From NCBI RefSeq assembly GCF_910592395.1, contig NC_088320.1, forward strand, positions 8,806,001-8,870,000: a DNA stretch of 64,000 nt, written 5' to 3'. The notes beneath the pieces were generated by a model, which saw only the letters and a list, made by a program, of their open reading frames with translations, was not told the origin of the DNA and did not search any database. This document shows, one piece after another, positions 45,835 to 57,330 of the stretch. A program made the translations under genes and the position numbers. How positions within the stretch are numbered: the first letter of the stretch is position 1; each line of letters starts with the position of its first letter. The DNA is from Lineus longissimus. Its lineage: Eukaryota; Nemertea; Pilidiophora; Heteronemertea; Lineidae.

Positions 45835-46140
45835 GAATTTGGGTGTGGTCATGTAGGGCTTACGCTAACTAGTTCAAGAGTCATTGGGTGATATGAATAA
45901 AGACTAGCAAATGCTTTTATCTAAAACTCCATGCACATTTACACTACACCTTTCTGTACAAAATTGAAGTAAAAGCATTTGCTAGACTTTATTCATATCA
46001 GCCATTGTCTGTGGAAGGTGATATCTAGTTGAAATGTCTTAGGAGGTGATGTATGCATTTAGTTGGTTACATGATTTATTTAAAGACTACATTGTTATTT
46101 TTATCTTTCATCTCGCACTCCTTGAGTGTTTGGTGGTGCC
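45835..46140 (+). repeat. Dispersed repeat family E, copy 2 (filled site)
   Basis: Colinear with 36270-36510 apart from the 116-bp insertion at 45887-46002. It runs directly into the tandem array that starts near 46164. Confidence 0.7.
45887..46002. mobile_element. 116-bp MITE, CATTG target duplication
   Basis: TIRs of 33 bases differ at two positions: GGTGATATGAATAAAGACTA on the left, GCTGATATGAATAAAGTCTA read inward on the right, both continuing GCAAATGCTTTTA. CATTG flanks both sides (45882-45886 and 46003-46007). The uninterrupted sequence is present at 36361-36370. No coding capacity. The 5-base duplication excludes Tc1/mariner and Harbinger; the superfamily is open. Confidence 0.9.
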
Positions 46141-46163
46141 GACCTGGACGTATATGTGTGCAT

Positions 46164-46985
46164 GTGGGTTAGATTTTTCTCAATTTGCATAATAATGAGC
46201 CTCATTGTTTTTTACCTCGTTAGCTTGTTATCAATGCTATCGTCATACCATTTTCAGGGTAGGTGGATCAAATGATTTGCAACAACATTCACTCCGGGCA
46301 AAATTTCGAAATTTGCTTCGTTCATGAGATAATGAGTTTTTTATTTCAGGTAGTTATCAATTTGACCAAAAATTGTTTCGGACAACTCCTCCGTAACCGC
46401 TTGATGGAGAGTATTGAAACGTTCAGGGATGATAGGCGATATGTTGAAACTGTACATGTGGGTTTGATTGTTTTAGTTATGCAACTAATTTACATAATAA
46501 TGAGCTCTATTGTTTTTTAAGCTTGTTAACTCGTAGCTGCTTATTAATACTGCCATCGTCGTACAACTTTCAGGAAAGGCGATCAGATGATTTGCAACAA
46601 CTTTCACTCCAGGCAATGTATTGATTATTGCTTCGTTGATGAGTTAATGAGGTTTTTTGTATTAGGTAACCATAAAATGACAAAAAGATCGTTTCCAGAT
46701 AACTCCTCCGTAACTACTTGGCGCATCAGAGCACTGAAACCTTCAGGGGATGATAGGTAATATGCTGAAGTTGTGCATGTGGGTTTGATTTGTTCAATTA
46801 TGTAACTAATTTGCATAATAATGAGCTGCATTGTTTTCAACCTCGTCAGCTCGTGACTCGCTTATTATCAATGCTATTGTCATGCAATTTTCAGGGAAGG
46901 TGCAGGGTCAGATGATTTTTAAAAATATCCATTCAAGGCAATATATTGATATTTACTTCGTTCACGAGATAATGAGCTCTTTTGT
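46164..46985 (+). repeat. Tandem array, unit about 294-321 bp
   Basis: GTGGGTT-GATT followed by CATAATAATGAGC starts at 46164, 46458 and 46779, giving spacings of 294 and 321. Units share GATGATTTGCAACAAC, CACTCC-GGCAA, GCTTCGTT-ATGAG, AACTCCTCCGTAAC and TTCAGGG-ATGATAGG. The third unit is incomplete and runs into the inverted structure at 46985. Diverged, non-coding. Confidence 0.85.
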
Positions 46986-47756
46986 TTTATGTGAAAAACA
47001 GTGAAACTGATCAGAGAAAATCACTTTTAATTACTATTCTTGAGCACTTTCACATGATAAACTATAATTAGCATGCCGACCACTATGCATCCCCGGACTT
47101 TCAATTTACCTGCTGTTCAGATACCATGACCAAATATGATTTTAACTAAAGTAAATATCAACAAGTTTGGGCTACAAAATACCCAAGGCCATACAACGTG
47201 AAATGCTGTAGTGGACTATACTACGCTATCGCTGTCGATATATGAAGAGCTTTTGAACACTACAAGCCAAAACAAAAATGATTCGATTCAGGAAATCTGT
47301 GATTTAACATATCTTCAAAATTTAAATCTGAACAGGTGAAATCCTGCGCACATAATATGCACAAGGAATTTAACCAAGCATGCTCGGATATATGAGTAAT
47401 TGACTCACTGTTTCAACAAGCTTGAAAACAAGCCCATTTCATTTCAAAAGCAACGAAAATATTCCATGTACATGTAATGTATGTTCATAATGCACTGGAA
47501 ATCATATATGCTTAGTATCAGCATTAAAAAAATACACTAATAATTTATATTAAGCCAATTACCAAAAACACACTGACGCATTAATTAACGTGTGCACTTA
47601 TAGCATTCAAGAACAAAGAAGACAAATATAAGCTCGTTCTTTAACCTCAACTTGGCAGTATAATCCAGCCTACAGGTGTTGAAGAGGCGTGACAATTCCC
47701 TTATACATGTATTTTGTATTTTCTGATCTAAACATTTAAAATCAAATGGCTCTTAA

Positions 47757-47884
47757 CACGAAGGTCGAAGAAAAGCTGTGGGGAACACAGCCGGACCTTC
47801 GGGCGACAAGCCGCTTCATCTCCGCCACAGGGCTGAGGTGTTATAGTTTTACTTAGGCAGGTTGAACGCTGAAGAAGAAGAAGA
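47757..47884 (+). mobile_element. Short retroposon (SINE-like) with 13-bp target duplication
   Basis: A 128-bp segment of higher GC ends in a GAAGAAGAAGAAGAA tail and is flanked by AAATGGCTCTTAA (47744-47756) and AAATGACTCTTAA (47885-47897), 12 of 13 identical. Simple-repeat tail plus a long target duplication is the mark of LINE-mobilised retroposition. No A/B box could be identified, so a truncated LINE 3' end is an alternative to a SINE. Confidence 0.65.
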
Positions 47885-47999
47885 AAATGACTCTTAATTT
47901 TAAATGTTTACAAATATTATGATAAGTCCATTCCTTTCCACCATGAAATAATTGATTGACCACGTCTTATTATGGATTCTAACTGCAACTCTATAGTTT

Positions 48000-49370
48000 C
48001 CTCAGCCTAGAGCGTTTCCTCCATTGCCACTTCTCCAAATGGAGTGGCCACCAGTTGAAAATGGCAGAGAGAGAAGAGGACGTTGGGTATCGTTAGCGCA
48101 CAGAAGAAGTCGTTTGTTATTCAATGAAACCCTCGACTATATCCTGAATAGACCACTTATGTTGACAATTGTTGCAAATGTGGTTAAATGTAGCCAACCT
48201 GGTCCATTTACCGCCATCCGGTCAGCTCTAGGATGACATTCGGGCTAATATTTTCCCGTCAGTGTTTTGGTGCAGTATGATGAAGTGTATCGTTGCTAGG
48301 AGTTTATACATCTGTCAGCTTAGGTTGACAGGTCGAAACCCGATACTTAAATTATTTTTCAGCTTCGTGCACATGTGTATACAAAATGGTGATTTTAAGT
48401 TAAGATCTAATAATATTATAATAATCTATAAGTATAAGTATAAGGAATTTTATGTAAAGTCATTTCATTCTATCAAAATGTCGCCAATCTACATTCTCTA
48501 GAAAAGGACAGTCGATTTTGAGACCTTCATGACAAAACCAATGCCTTGTTTCAGATATTCATATTCACCGCAACGGATTAATTTCCCAGATTGAGGAGAA
48601 TCTGATCAGGCCTTCCAACTAATACCGAGCAGCCTAACCTGCATGGGAGGCCTGCCTCATTTTCGGCAATCTGCGGAATATCTTCCGGGTGGTATTGAGA
48701 AAATGGGTGTGCGGGGGGGGGGGGGCTTAAAATGTTAGCTTTTGTTCATTAAAGTTAAAAATTCAACTTCAGTCACTATCAACACCATTTTGGAAAAGTG
48801 AGGGGCTCTGCGTAATCTTTCCAAACTAATAGACTGTTAAAAGTACTTTTTAGGCGACTTGTGACCTTTGTATTGTGAAATAATTTGCTTCTCAGGCAGT
48901 AATCGGGCGTGACTGATTGACTTTTGCCAAATTCATATCGCATTCTCACTAATATCCTTCACTTTAATTTTTTTGGTAATTTTTACATGGAGACTATAGG
49001 TATAACCTTTTCCTGTCTTTTGATAGAACTTTTCAGTTTTTTTTAACTTATTATGAACAAAAACGCATTTTAAGATTTTGTCCTTATTTCACATTTTTCA
49101 GATTGCCTGTTAGTTTGCGTGAACAGAATTTTGTTCAAAATTGTTTGATATCGTCTGGCAAGTTCACATCTGTCAGTGGTTAGGTGTAGTATTTTGAAAA
49201 TATATCCATTAAGTTTTAAAAAATGAACTTTAGTGGTTTTTACTCTGTCACAATGTCATTAAAATGCTTCTCAGGTGAAAATGGTAAAATAATTTTAAAA
49301 CCTACACAGACCGTCAACAAATTATTTCATAGTGGAAAGGAATGGACTTATTATGATATGTGTAAATATT
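48000..49370. other. Core of the inverted structure, non-coding
   Basis: A G14 run at 48713-48726 and small frames only. Nothing recognised. Confidence 0.4.
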
Positions 49371-49454
49371 TTCAAATTAAAAGGCATTCGATTTTAAATG
49401 TTTAGATCAGAAAATACGAAATACAAGGTAATTGCCACGCCTCTTTACACCTGT

Positions 49455-49815
49455 AGGCTGCATAGTGGCCGGCATGCTAATTATAGTTTATCATGTTAAA
49501 GTGCTCAAGAATAGTAATTAAAAGTGATTTTCTCTTATCAGTTCCACTGTTTTTCACATAATTTCAATTACTCTGTCTGTTGCTACAATTATGAGGTCAA
49601 TCACAGAACTTTCAAGTGTGACTTGCCATACTAATCATTGAGACATAGGCATATATATACATGTACCAATTACATGTATCTAATTCAGAGTTGAGGTTTT
49701 ATCTATTGCAATGTACTTACTTTCCTCTCAATGCTCAAATCAGTTGAGAAGTTCGCTAAGGCAATTTGCAAGTAATGATTACATGCCTTTATACTTGTCA
49801 ATGACAAATTAAGTT
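49455..49815 (+). repeat. Dispersed repeat family D, copy at the right arm
   Basis: Direct match to 26755-26960: CATAGTGGCCGGCATGCTAA, CTAATCATTGAGACAT, TCAGAGTTGAGGTTTT, GCAATGTACTTACTTTCC, CTCAAATCAGTTGAGAAGTT, GGCAATTTGCAAGTA. It extends past the inverted arm. Confidence 0.65.
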
Positions 49816-51980
49816 GAGATATGTAGTTTCCCTTTGTGCAGATCTGATTGTCGAGTAGAGATGTGAGCGAGTGTAATTATGGCTTGTTTTTCAAAACTAT
49901 TGCAAAAGGAATTTCATATTTCAATCATATGATAATCTTTTGTGCTGGGGGATTTATCACACCAATTTACCAAACCATTGGATATTGTGAAAGTGGAAAT
50001 AAGACAGGTTTGGAAAATAATTCAGCCGTCGGTGAATAGCTTTTGCCTGTAAATAATTCTTTCCCAAGCATTAGTAGGTTTCAATATAGTTAGTTAGTTT
50101 TCAGTGGCTTATTAGAAAGGCTCTGACTAGACATCCTAGAGCTAATAAGGGACGCGTGTCCCAAATGAGAAGGCTAGAGGTACCGGAGTTATCTTAATCT
50201 AAAATAATTCCTCTCGTGAAATTCTTCAATACCCGCCTAGTGTCGTAAAATGAGAATGAAGCAGGATCGCCTACATATTGTTCACTGATTGTATGATGTG
50301 TAACCGTATGCATAGTATGCAACTCAGTGGTAAAATACTTTGCTACTACCGCAACGGGGTCTTACATCCCTGACACACCAGTCATAAATATTATGTCATT
50401 TTATTTCCAAGGTTACCACAATTCGGCATTAAACAATCTCTAGTACTTCTATACATGCATTTGCTTGATATTGAAGAAACATTGCAAAAACGGAAACATC
50501 TTAAATCCAATGAGGTTTGTTCCCCACCCCCTCCCCTCCCCTTCTGATCAGATCAGTTTAGGATGGAATCGGTCAAAGAGATATAATGTTGTGTTAATAA
50601 ATACAATCGCAAGGAGTGCTGAAAATAGAAACCCTGAATTAAACATATCAGATACATGAATGATATTTTGATAATAAAAATTCACAACCGCTTTTGTAAG
50701 TTGATGTACATGTATACATTAGATAGAGTGCGCATCTGCTTCTCTTTGATTATAAATTTGTTAACTTTGATAGCGCACCCAGTCCTACAAGCCTTTAGTG
50801 TTCGCCACATGATGTACTTTAGACTTGCACTCTTACATGTACAATGTACGTTGTTTCAACATGTAGGCCTTGGCAGTGATGTAACATACCTAAAGCTTTA
50901 ACGTAACCGTGAGAAGCGGTCGTGTGAGGCAATTGTTAATTATTAATTTGTAGTTATTCCCCTAATTACAATAAAATATCAAGTCATCTATAAGGGGAGT
51001 GACCTGTTCCAGGATATTTCATCGCAATGACAAGATTTGAGAGAGGTGTGGTGGGGGCACACGTTCAGGGTAAGGATAATTTAGGGTAAAAGATCACCCA
51101 AATTAACTGAAAGAATTATGAACAGCCTGAGTTATCGAAGGTAGATTTATAGTGTACAGACAAGCTCATATTAATATCAACACCTACAACTTATGATGTC
51201 TCCTAAACGATTCAACCATTTTCAATGCGGTTTGCAAAAGCCTGTCACAAATATTGTCTGTATGATGATTATGATTACAATCAAGTGCAGTATCGTCTTC
51301 ATTAGGTAATCGTCAATTTACAAAAGGGAAAAAATAACAATGATTTATTTCTTAAAAAAGACCAGGAAAAAGCAAAGGTATTGTAGTACAAAAAAAACCA
51401 AACTGTCTGGTGTGTTTTCAGGTTGATACCTTACACGGGTTCTGAAAAACTCCATACCTTTTCTGGTTATAAATCAGCCCTTGACACATATTTGTGGTGA
51501 CCTTTGGCAGCTCATAACTGGGGTCGGTGACACAAAAATTTCCTCAAAATATTATACAATGCCAGCAAGACTTAACAACGATTACTTGTTATAATTCTTG
51601 CTAAAAGACATTATTTAACAACCGTAGGAGTGTAATGAGTGGCATGTCAAATTACATCCCGGTGCCCATAAAGGTATAATTGTTGTTTTGCAATTGGAAT
51701 AGGCATAACCATAACATGTTATAACTAGTCTTTGAATGTTGACAGAGGGCCCTTTTCATAGCGCAGTGCATGTTGAGTTGGTAAAAGTTTGGGGCAGGTC
51801 TCAAACACGTTGGGTAAAGGTATTGGTTTACCTTTGCAACAAATTGAAACATGGCCCTCCCATTATAGTGTTAGAGAGGCACAATCGGATAAATATAATA
51901 TTTGTATGTTTCTTTTGTGTCGTCATTTCCCTTCCAGGTTAGCAGGTATTTGTCTTAGGCAAGCCAATACCTTTAGCCAC
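49816..51980. other. Non-coding stretch; possible SINE scrap at 50.3 kb
   Basis: At 50318-50385, CAACTCAGTGGTAAAATAC followed by CTACTACCGCAACGGGGTC resembles the 5' half of a tRNA-type SINE, but the B box is decayed. A short inverted pair TAAAGGTATTGG (51817) and CCAATACCTTTA (51964) is present. Nothing else recognised. Confidence 0.35.
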
Positions 51981-52028
51981 CGATGTCGATTGCATGTTGA
52001 TATTTGTGCAGAAAAAGTATGATAGCTC

Positions 52029-52106
52029 GGAGTCCAGATAAGGTATCAAGATGAAAACACCACAGAAAACCATAGTTCTTGCTTGGACTACAACATTATT
52101 TATTTT
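52029..52106 (+). repeat. Direct repeat, second copy at 52488-52560
   Basis: AGATAAGGTATCA, ATGAAAACACC-CAGAAA, GCCATAGTTCTTGCT (CCATAGTTCTTGCT) and ACTACAACA-TATTT are shared, 457 bases apart. The second copy sits inside the foldback relative at 52425-52690. Confidence 0.7.
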
Positions 52107-52424
52107 TTGGTGGTATTTTTCCCGAAATAAAAACAAGTCTTTTTCTGGACCTTTTTAGATGGTCGATTACATATTGAAGCCAATAACGCATTTCACTGTG
52201 GTCAGAATTTCCATATGTACAACAGAATTTGTTACGACCCTGTTCCAACCACATTGAAATCGGTCTGGTATTTTAAGAGATATCACAATTCACAGGTGCT
52301 GATATTAATATGAGCTAGACTGTACCTCATGTCACTAAGCATTGTGGTTTTATGAATCACTCGATAATTGATAGATCTTAGAGGTTCAGGCGTTTACAAA
52401 TCGGCCTAACATCTTTCGTTTAAG

Positions 52425-52690
52425 GAATTGATACCGAACAGGAGGTGTTAGTTGTTGATCAAAAACGCATGGATGGAGCTAAAATGTAGATAAGGTATCA
52501 CTATGAAAACACCCCAGAAAGCCATAGTTCTTGCTGTACTACAACAGTATTTGTTTTTGACATTTTAGCTCCAATATACCAAGCGGTTTTGGTGAGTCAG
52601 TCAATACAGACAGTCAGGTATCAATTTCTGTTATAAAACATCTCAAATTAAATAACGAATAATGTGGCTTTTCTAAGCTTTTCGACTACT
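52425..52690. mobile_element. Foldback relative with an internal repeat insertion
   Basis: Outer words AATTGATACCGA (left) and GGTATCAATTTC (right) are inverted. Inner words GGAGCTAAAATG and CATTTTAGCTCC are also inverted. A 72-bp copy of the 52029-52106 sequence occupies the loop. The relation to 6641-6767 and 21580-21725 is by the GGAGCTAAAATG and AATTT-CTCAAATTAAAT blocks. Confidence 0.6.
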
Positions 52691-53945
52691 TCAACCACCC
52701 ATTGCCTAACCATAACCGCTGCATTCAATGCGAGGCACTGCAGGCGCGTAGTGATTAATCTATTTGTTTGAGAATTGGGAACAAAACGTAGCGTATTTAG
52801 GATTCGAATGAATTATTGTTAGTTTATTGCTTTCGATAATGCCTTATAACAGGATGGAATTCATCTACGTGTGTATCGGTCACATGGCCACATAGCTAAA
52901 ACTTAATCAATCAGTTTTGAAATTGAAAGGGTAACTCGTGTCAAATTTCACCATATAATGTTTTAGCTGTTTTTGACAAATGACTACGTCTCTTTCTCAT
53001 AAATTGGTAAAAGGTTTTCGAATCGAAATGCACATTTTCTAGAAATTGATAGTTTAATCCCACCCGGACGGCTCGCTTCGATGCCGTTTTCGTAGATGAC
53101 GTCACAACATGAACATTTTCGCGGTCGCTGTGGTTAACATTCAGCGATTTTATAATAAATCTAAACAAAAATGGAAAATTTGAGCTTTACATTTGTGATC
53201 AACAATTAAAAACGGACGTATTTCCGCAAAGTTGTAAATCACATCATAGTATCACTTTAAGTATAAACCCGTATTTGTTTTGGCCTCAATTCTATAAATA
53301 CATTTAATTAACACTTGATCACACGAGATTGATCTCGGCGAGTGCCCTGACAATAAGACTTTGGTTTCTAATTACAAACAAAACATTTGATAGCAGGATA
53401 TTCCCGAGTGCCTTTTACATAGTTGGGACAATGACTCAGAAATGTTCATTTAACGTGTTGAGAAAGGCCCCCAAAATATACTGCTACTGCAAATGTCACT
53501 TGATATTCAGATGGGAAGATCCTTTGAATATCGCGACGTTATAACACGACTTGGCTTCCAGTTATTGTTTTCGAGGCACACAAAACAGACATAGAGGTGT
53601 TAGAGAGCAACACTGGGATACTATTTGGCGCATGCCTATTTGCAATCTTTACTTTCTCGCATGGAATGAGACTAAATAAACACATGAGATTACTATTACT
53701 CGGAGAAGACAAGCAAGTAAAAAGTCGATTCGGTTACAAGATAAGCCGTTTTCCTGAAAATGCATGAATAAAGTAATGGCGCAAAGGGAGAAATCCTAAT
53801 CCAAAACCAAAAACATCCATAGTAATAATAAACTGCGTGCTGCAGCTACGGTGGTCAAATGACATCCCGCAGCCGCAATCACTCCTTTGCCTTTGTTTTC
53901 GACCAATTGACCTTATCAAGAGCGCATTGCCGCAGGCAATGGGCT
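52691..53945. other. Non-coding stretch, nothing recognised
   Basis: Frames under 80 codons, no motif. Confidence 0.4.
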
Positions 53946-54065
53946 TGTTTCTCCGGAGAGATCGGAGGGGTCCGAACCCGGCCTGTTTTAAGTCAGCACG
54001 TATTGTGATCAATAGGTTTGCGAAGTGCCGCCATTGTCCGAGATTGTTGGCAGGCGAACAATTAA
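53945..54065 (+). repeat. Dispersed repeat family G, copy 1
   Basis: Matches 60615-60730: GGAGGGGTCCGAA, GTCAGCACGTATTGTG, TCAATAG, AGTGCCG, CTGGCGAACAA. In both copies one frame translates to similar text (RRGPN, SARIV, then AGEQ), so a short coding remnant of an element is possible. Confidence 0.6.
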
Positions 54066-54760
54066 AACTAAATACGGTGCGGTGGCACGCATCTAAAACA
54101 ATGGGTTTTTTTCTGATGTGATAAAATGATATGATAATTATTCCTTATGTTTCTTGATTCTCTTGTCCTCCACGAAATTCTCACATTTTCTTGTAATTAT
54201 TTCATTGACCTTCAATTTAACCTGAAAAGTCAATTAAATCCATTATTCTTTAATGATGTTTTTCGAAACGTCATCATGATGTAATTACTCATGAATTTTT
54301 TTCCAATGTTATGAAATGTCAATTATGCCATGAATATTGCAATTTCCATGCATAACTCATGATGCAAAAATTCTCATAATATACTATACAGAAAAAAACG
54401 TATCTACAACAAAATAAAATTCATTAAAATTTTCACATGATTAAATCAAAACATCTGTGGATATGAAACATATTTTTCAAACATAGCATTCTAAATCTCA
54501 ACTGAAAAATCTCATGATAGCCACTACATCTGTCCGTCATTTCAACCAAGCACATTGTGATACATTGAACTTATTTGTCTAAATGATATTCACTCAATTA
54601 TTTCTCGCAGATTTACTCTCGATCTCCATTTATCGCATTAAAACTGCCACAACCTCACTCAGTTATACCAAGGACTTAATTTTGGCAATGTTGCCTCATT
54701 CACTACATGATATTTCACAGCTATTTCTGATTAGTTGCTGAATATCAGTAATTCTAAATG
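54066..54760. other. AT-rich non-coding stretch
   Basis: Low complexity with many CATGA/TCATG words; no gene or RNA recognised. Confidence 0.4.
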
Positions 54761-54764
54761 ACTT

Positions 54765-55110
54765 ACATTCAGAAATATGAGTAATTCCTTTTATTTATAG
54801 CCCTTCCTTGATATGGGTAATTCTGTTTTACTAATTTTTCAGGAGGCACTTTTCAACCAATAAATTAGAGTCATTCCTGAATATGAATGATTCTGTTTTA
54901 CTCATATTCAGGGGGCCCAGCATTTTTTAACAAAAAAGGTAAAATGATGTATAGTCCTTCCTTGATATGAGTAATTCTGTTTTATTCATATTCAGGAGGC
55001 TCAAAAAATTTTAACAGAAAAGTTACAATGATTGCCTTTGCTCAATATGAGTAATTCCGTTTTACTCATAGTTATTTTTGTTTTACTCATAATCAGGCTG
55101 TTTTACGCGT
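54765..55110 (+). repeat. Tandem array with internal hairpins
   Basis: ATATGAGTAATTCTGTTTTA followed by CTCATATTCAGGAGGC-like sequence recurs with starts near 54775, 54811, 54881, 54965 and 55045. In the best units CTGAATATGA...TCATATTCAG can pair. Units are diverged and 36-84 bases apart. Confidence 0.7.
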
Positions 55111-55644
55111 AATGTGAGTGGCTCTTTGTGTCAGCGCGTTCGTACCATTATGGGCCTTACTGCGTCCATTGTCGCATTAAGCAACTAACAGCCGCCAGTC
55201 AAAAGGATTGAAGAAGATGGCTTCGTGGACTCGGTTAAATTTCTCTGTGCCAACCTAAGCAAGAAAAATCTGAGTATTTTAAAACTATTATTGTATCCCT
55301 TTCGACGGCGTTTGGCCATGAGTGTTTCGTTCTTTTATACAAATCTCAATGTTTTACTTCGATAATTGTATATTCATGTCTTTATAGTTGCTCCTCATGG
55401 AGGTTTTATCAATAAATTATTTAATTAATATTTATTATTAGAAGCAATCGATCTTTAATTTTGTAGTACACAATGTAATTAATTTGGTGCCGCCGACACC
55501 CAAGCCGCGATATAATGTAGAAAGGAACATTTTCGGGGCATAAAATTTTGCGAATGCAGAACGAAAGACATGAAATATTCGCGGCAGAACATTTTTGCAT
55601 TAATTAGATCAAAATATCTAAGAGGTTTTATATGTGAGTTTGAT

Positions 55645-55686
55645 TGCTAATTGCTACTTGCTACTTGCTAATTGCTAATTGCTAAT
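55645..55686 (+). repeat. 7-bp tandem repeat (TGCTAAT), six units
   Basis: Six head-to-tail heptamers, order AAT, ACT, ACT, AAT, AAT, AAT after TGCT. A simple minisatellite. Confidence 0.9.
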
Positions 55687-56190
55687 TCGCAGCTCGGTTT
55701 AGCAAATTGAGAGCGACAGGCTGGATGCGATGAATCTGTGGAAACACGCCAACAATGAAGTGGGATTCCAGCCAAAAAGCAAGAGGTTTTCGCGGCATAA
55801 TACTTTCGCGAGCAGTACCTGCTAGCATAATTCGCGAAAATATCCTGCAGGCAAAGTTGTTCTGTGCCACAGTACTTCAGAGCAGGTGCGGGATAAAACA
55901 ATCATCGAGATGAAGCCTTAAGTTGAAAGTCGACCCAGCTTATTCAATCGGTTTTCATCAGCACTAACTTAATATATCGTTGTGTTTATCACATTTTTAG
56001 CGGAGAGAAGATTAAGGTACCTTCACTTGATCAGACCTTTTCACCCCAGGTCTCAAAATTAACATAAGGTAACTTGAGTTGATGAGTCAACATGATGAGA
56101 ATACTAGCAATTGTTTTCAACTTGTGCTCGAAAAATGCCCGAAGAAGGATGCACTGTGATATAAGACCACCGTTGAAAATTCATAGGTTG
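55687..56190. other. Non-coding stretch, nothing recognised
   Basis: Short frames only. Confidence 0.4.
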
Positions 56191-56194
56191 GAGA

Positions 56195-56610
56195 ATCCAG
56201 ACTGATCAATTAGACGCAAGTATATTCTTAACTGTCAAGTGCATATTTGGAGAGGTATTGAAAAGATATTTGCGGTGGCATGTCTACAGATACAACGAAA
56301 TCAGTTGATTAAAAACAAAATTAGATTTTCACTCATTTATTTGCAAAAGGGAGAATTTTTCAAAATGTTTCTGCCTGTTGTTTGAAACTGGTCGAACTAT
56401 CAACGTCTCTCCAATTTGTCCGATTATCTAAACATTTCCGTAGACAACTACCAGTCTAAATTTCACCAGTTACTCGCCCGACTGTCCGGAATATTATCCA
56501 AATTTAAGATTCACAACCGCACGCATTAATTGATACGACGTGGCCAAATTTTGACAGATTAACTGCTAAAAGGCTTTGAAAATCAATAGTGGTATTGTCT
56601 CCTGTTGTCT
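56195..56610. repeat. Dispersed repeat family F, copy 2 (inverted)
   Basis: Inverted partner of 44580-45005. It includes CAAGTGCATATTTGGAGAGG, AACGTCTCTCCAATTTGTCC and TTACTCGCCCGACTGTCCGG, matching by reverse complement. Confidence 0.75.
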
Positions 56611-56929
56611 CTCTCCCTGCGTCGTCTCGGTCACAGGGTTCTGACGTCGCCCAATTGTGTTTGCGATTGAGATATTTGCCTCCTATTAAATCAAATTGCG
56701 ACTAGAGCACCCATGTAGCAATGATTTCCTGAAATCAGGGCACCTGAGGGTCAGTAAGCATAAGGCTTTTAACAAAGCTTCCCCAGCATTGTCGATTCAG
56801 CAATATCTATGTTATGCTCATATAAGCAAATATCCAGTATGTAAATTATGATACTGGTAAATACCTGTCCACAGAGTAGCAACGAAATGTTGAACCTTAC
56901 TCCAGCATGATCCTCTGCTAGCTTCCTCG

Positions 56930-57330
56930 GGAATCCAAATCTTACAGCTGCAGTTATCTTGCACCAACCGAATCATTCGCCCTAAATAGCAAGAATACCT
57001 TCTACCTAGATCTCGCCGATTGTATCGACCAGGTCAGCAGGTACAAAATACGTGTTGTCTTAATTGGGGGACTTCAATGCCAGTATCGGTCTAAATATCT
57101 TTGTGGCACCGGCTGGTATCCAATCTCAGAACATCAAACGAAAGGCCCTGCATACGAGTAATTTCTAACCGGGAAAAACTTTACGACCCTAACATCATGA
57201 AACAATTTCAGGTTGTGCTCTCAAATAGAGTTGAAGTTCAACAGTGCGACAACCTACTCTTGCAAATAAGTAAGCGGTATGGAGGTTTCAAAAAAGCTGT
57301 CATCTCTTGCGACATGTGTGTTAGGTAGAC
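56930..57330 (+). pseudogene. LINE endonuclease end and linker fragment
   Basis: A plus-strand frame has FYLDLADCIDQVSRYK, then, across a stop, GDFNASIGL at about 57068-57095. GDFN is the APE-type endonuclease motif of LINE ORF2, which nicks target DNA. Further on, the frame 57101-57328 carries EKLYDPNIMKQFQVVLSNR, typical of the linker preceding the RT domain. It stops being recognisable near 57330. It is oriented opposite to, and nearly touches, the LINE 3' end described next, so the two pieces come from separate insertions or an inversion. Confidence 0.65.

Larger units (their letters stand above)
46985..49565. mobile_element. Large inverted-repeat structure, 2.6 kb
   Basis: Outer arms 46985-47100 and 49455-49565 are inverted copies: GTGAAAAACAGTGRAACTGA, GAGAAAATCACTTTTAATTA, GATAAACTATAATTAGCATG. 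Inner arms 47655-47745 and 49380-49460 are also inverted copies (CCTACAGGTGT, AGGCGTG-CAATT, TTTCTGATCTAAACATTTAA). The left arm alone holds a 450-bp segment (47185-47620) of family D in inverted orientation to 26235-26680. Between lies about 1.6 kb with no transposase, including a retroposon at 47757-47884. Could be two oppositely oriented family D copies rather than one element. Confidence 0.6.
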
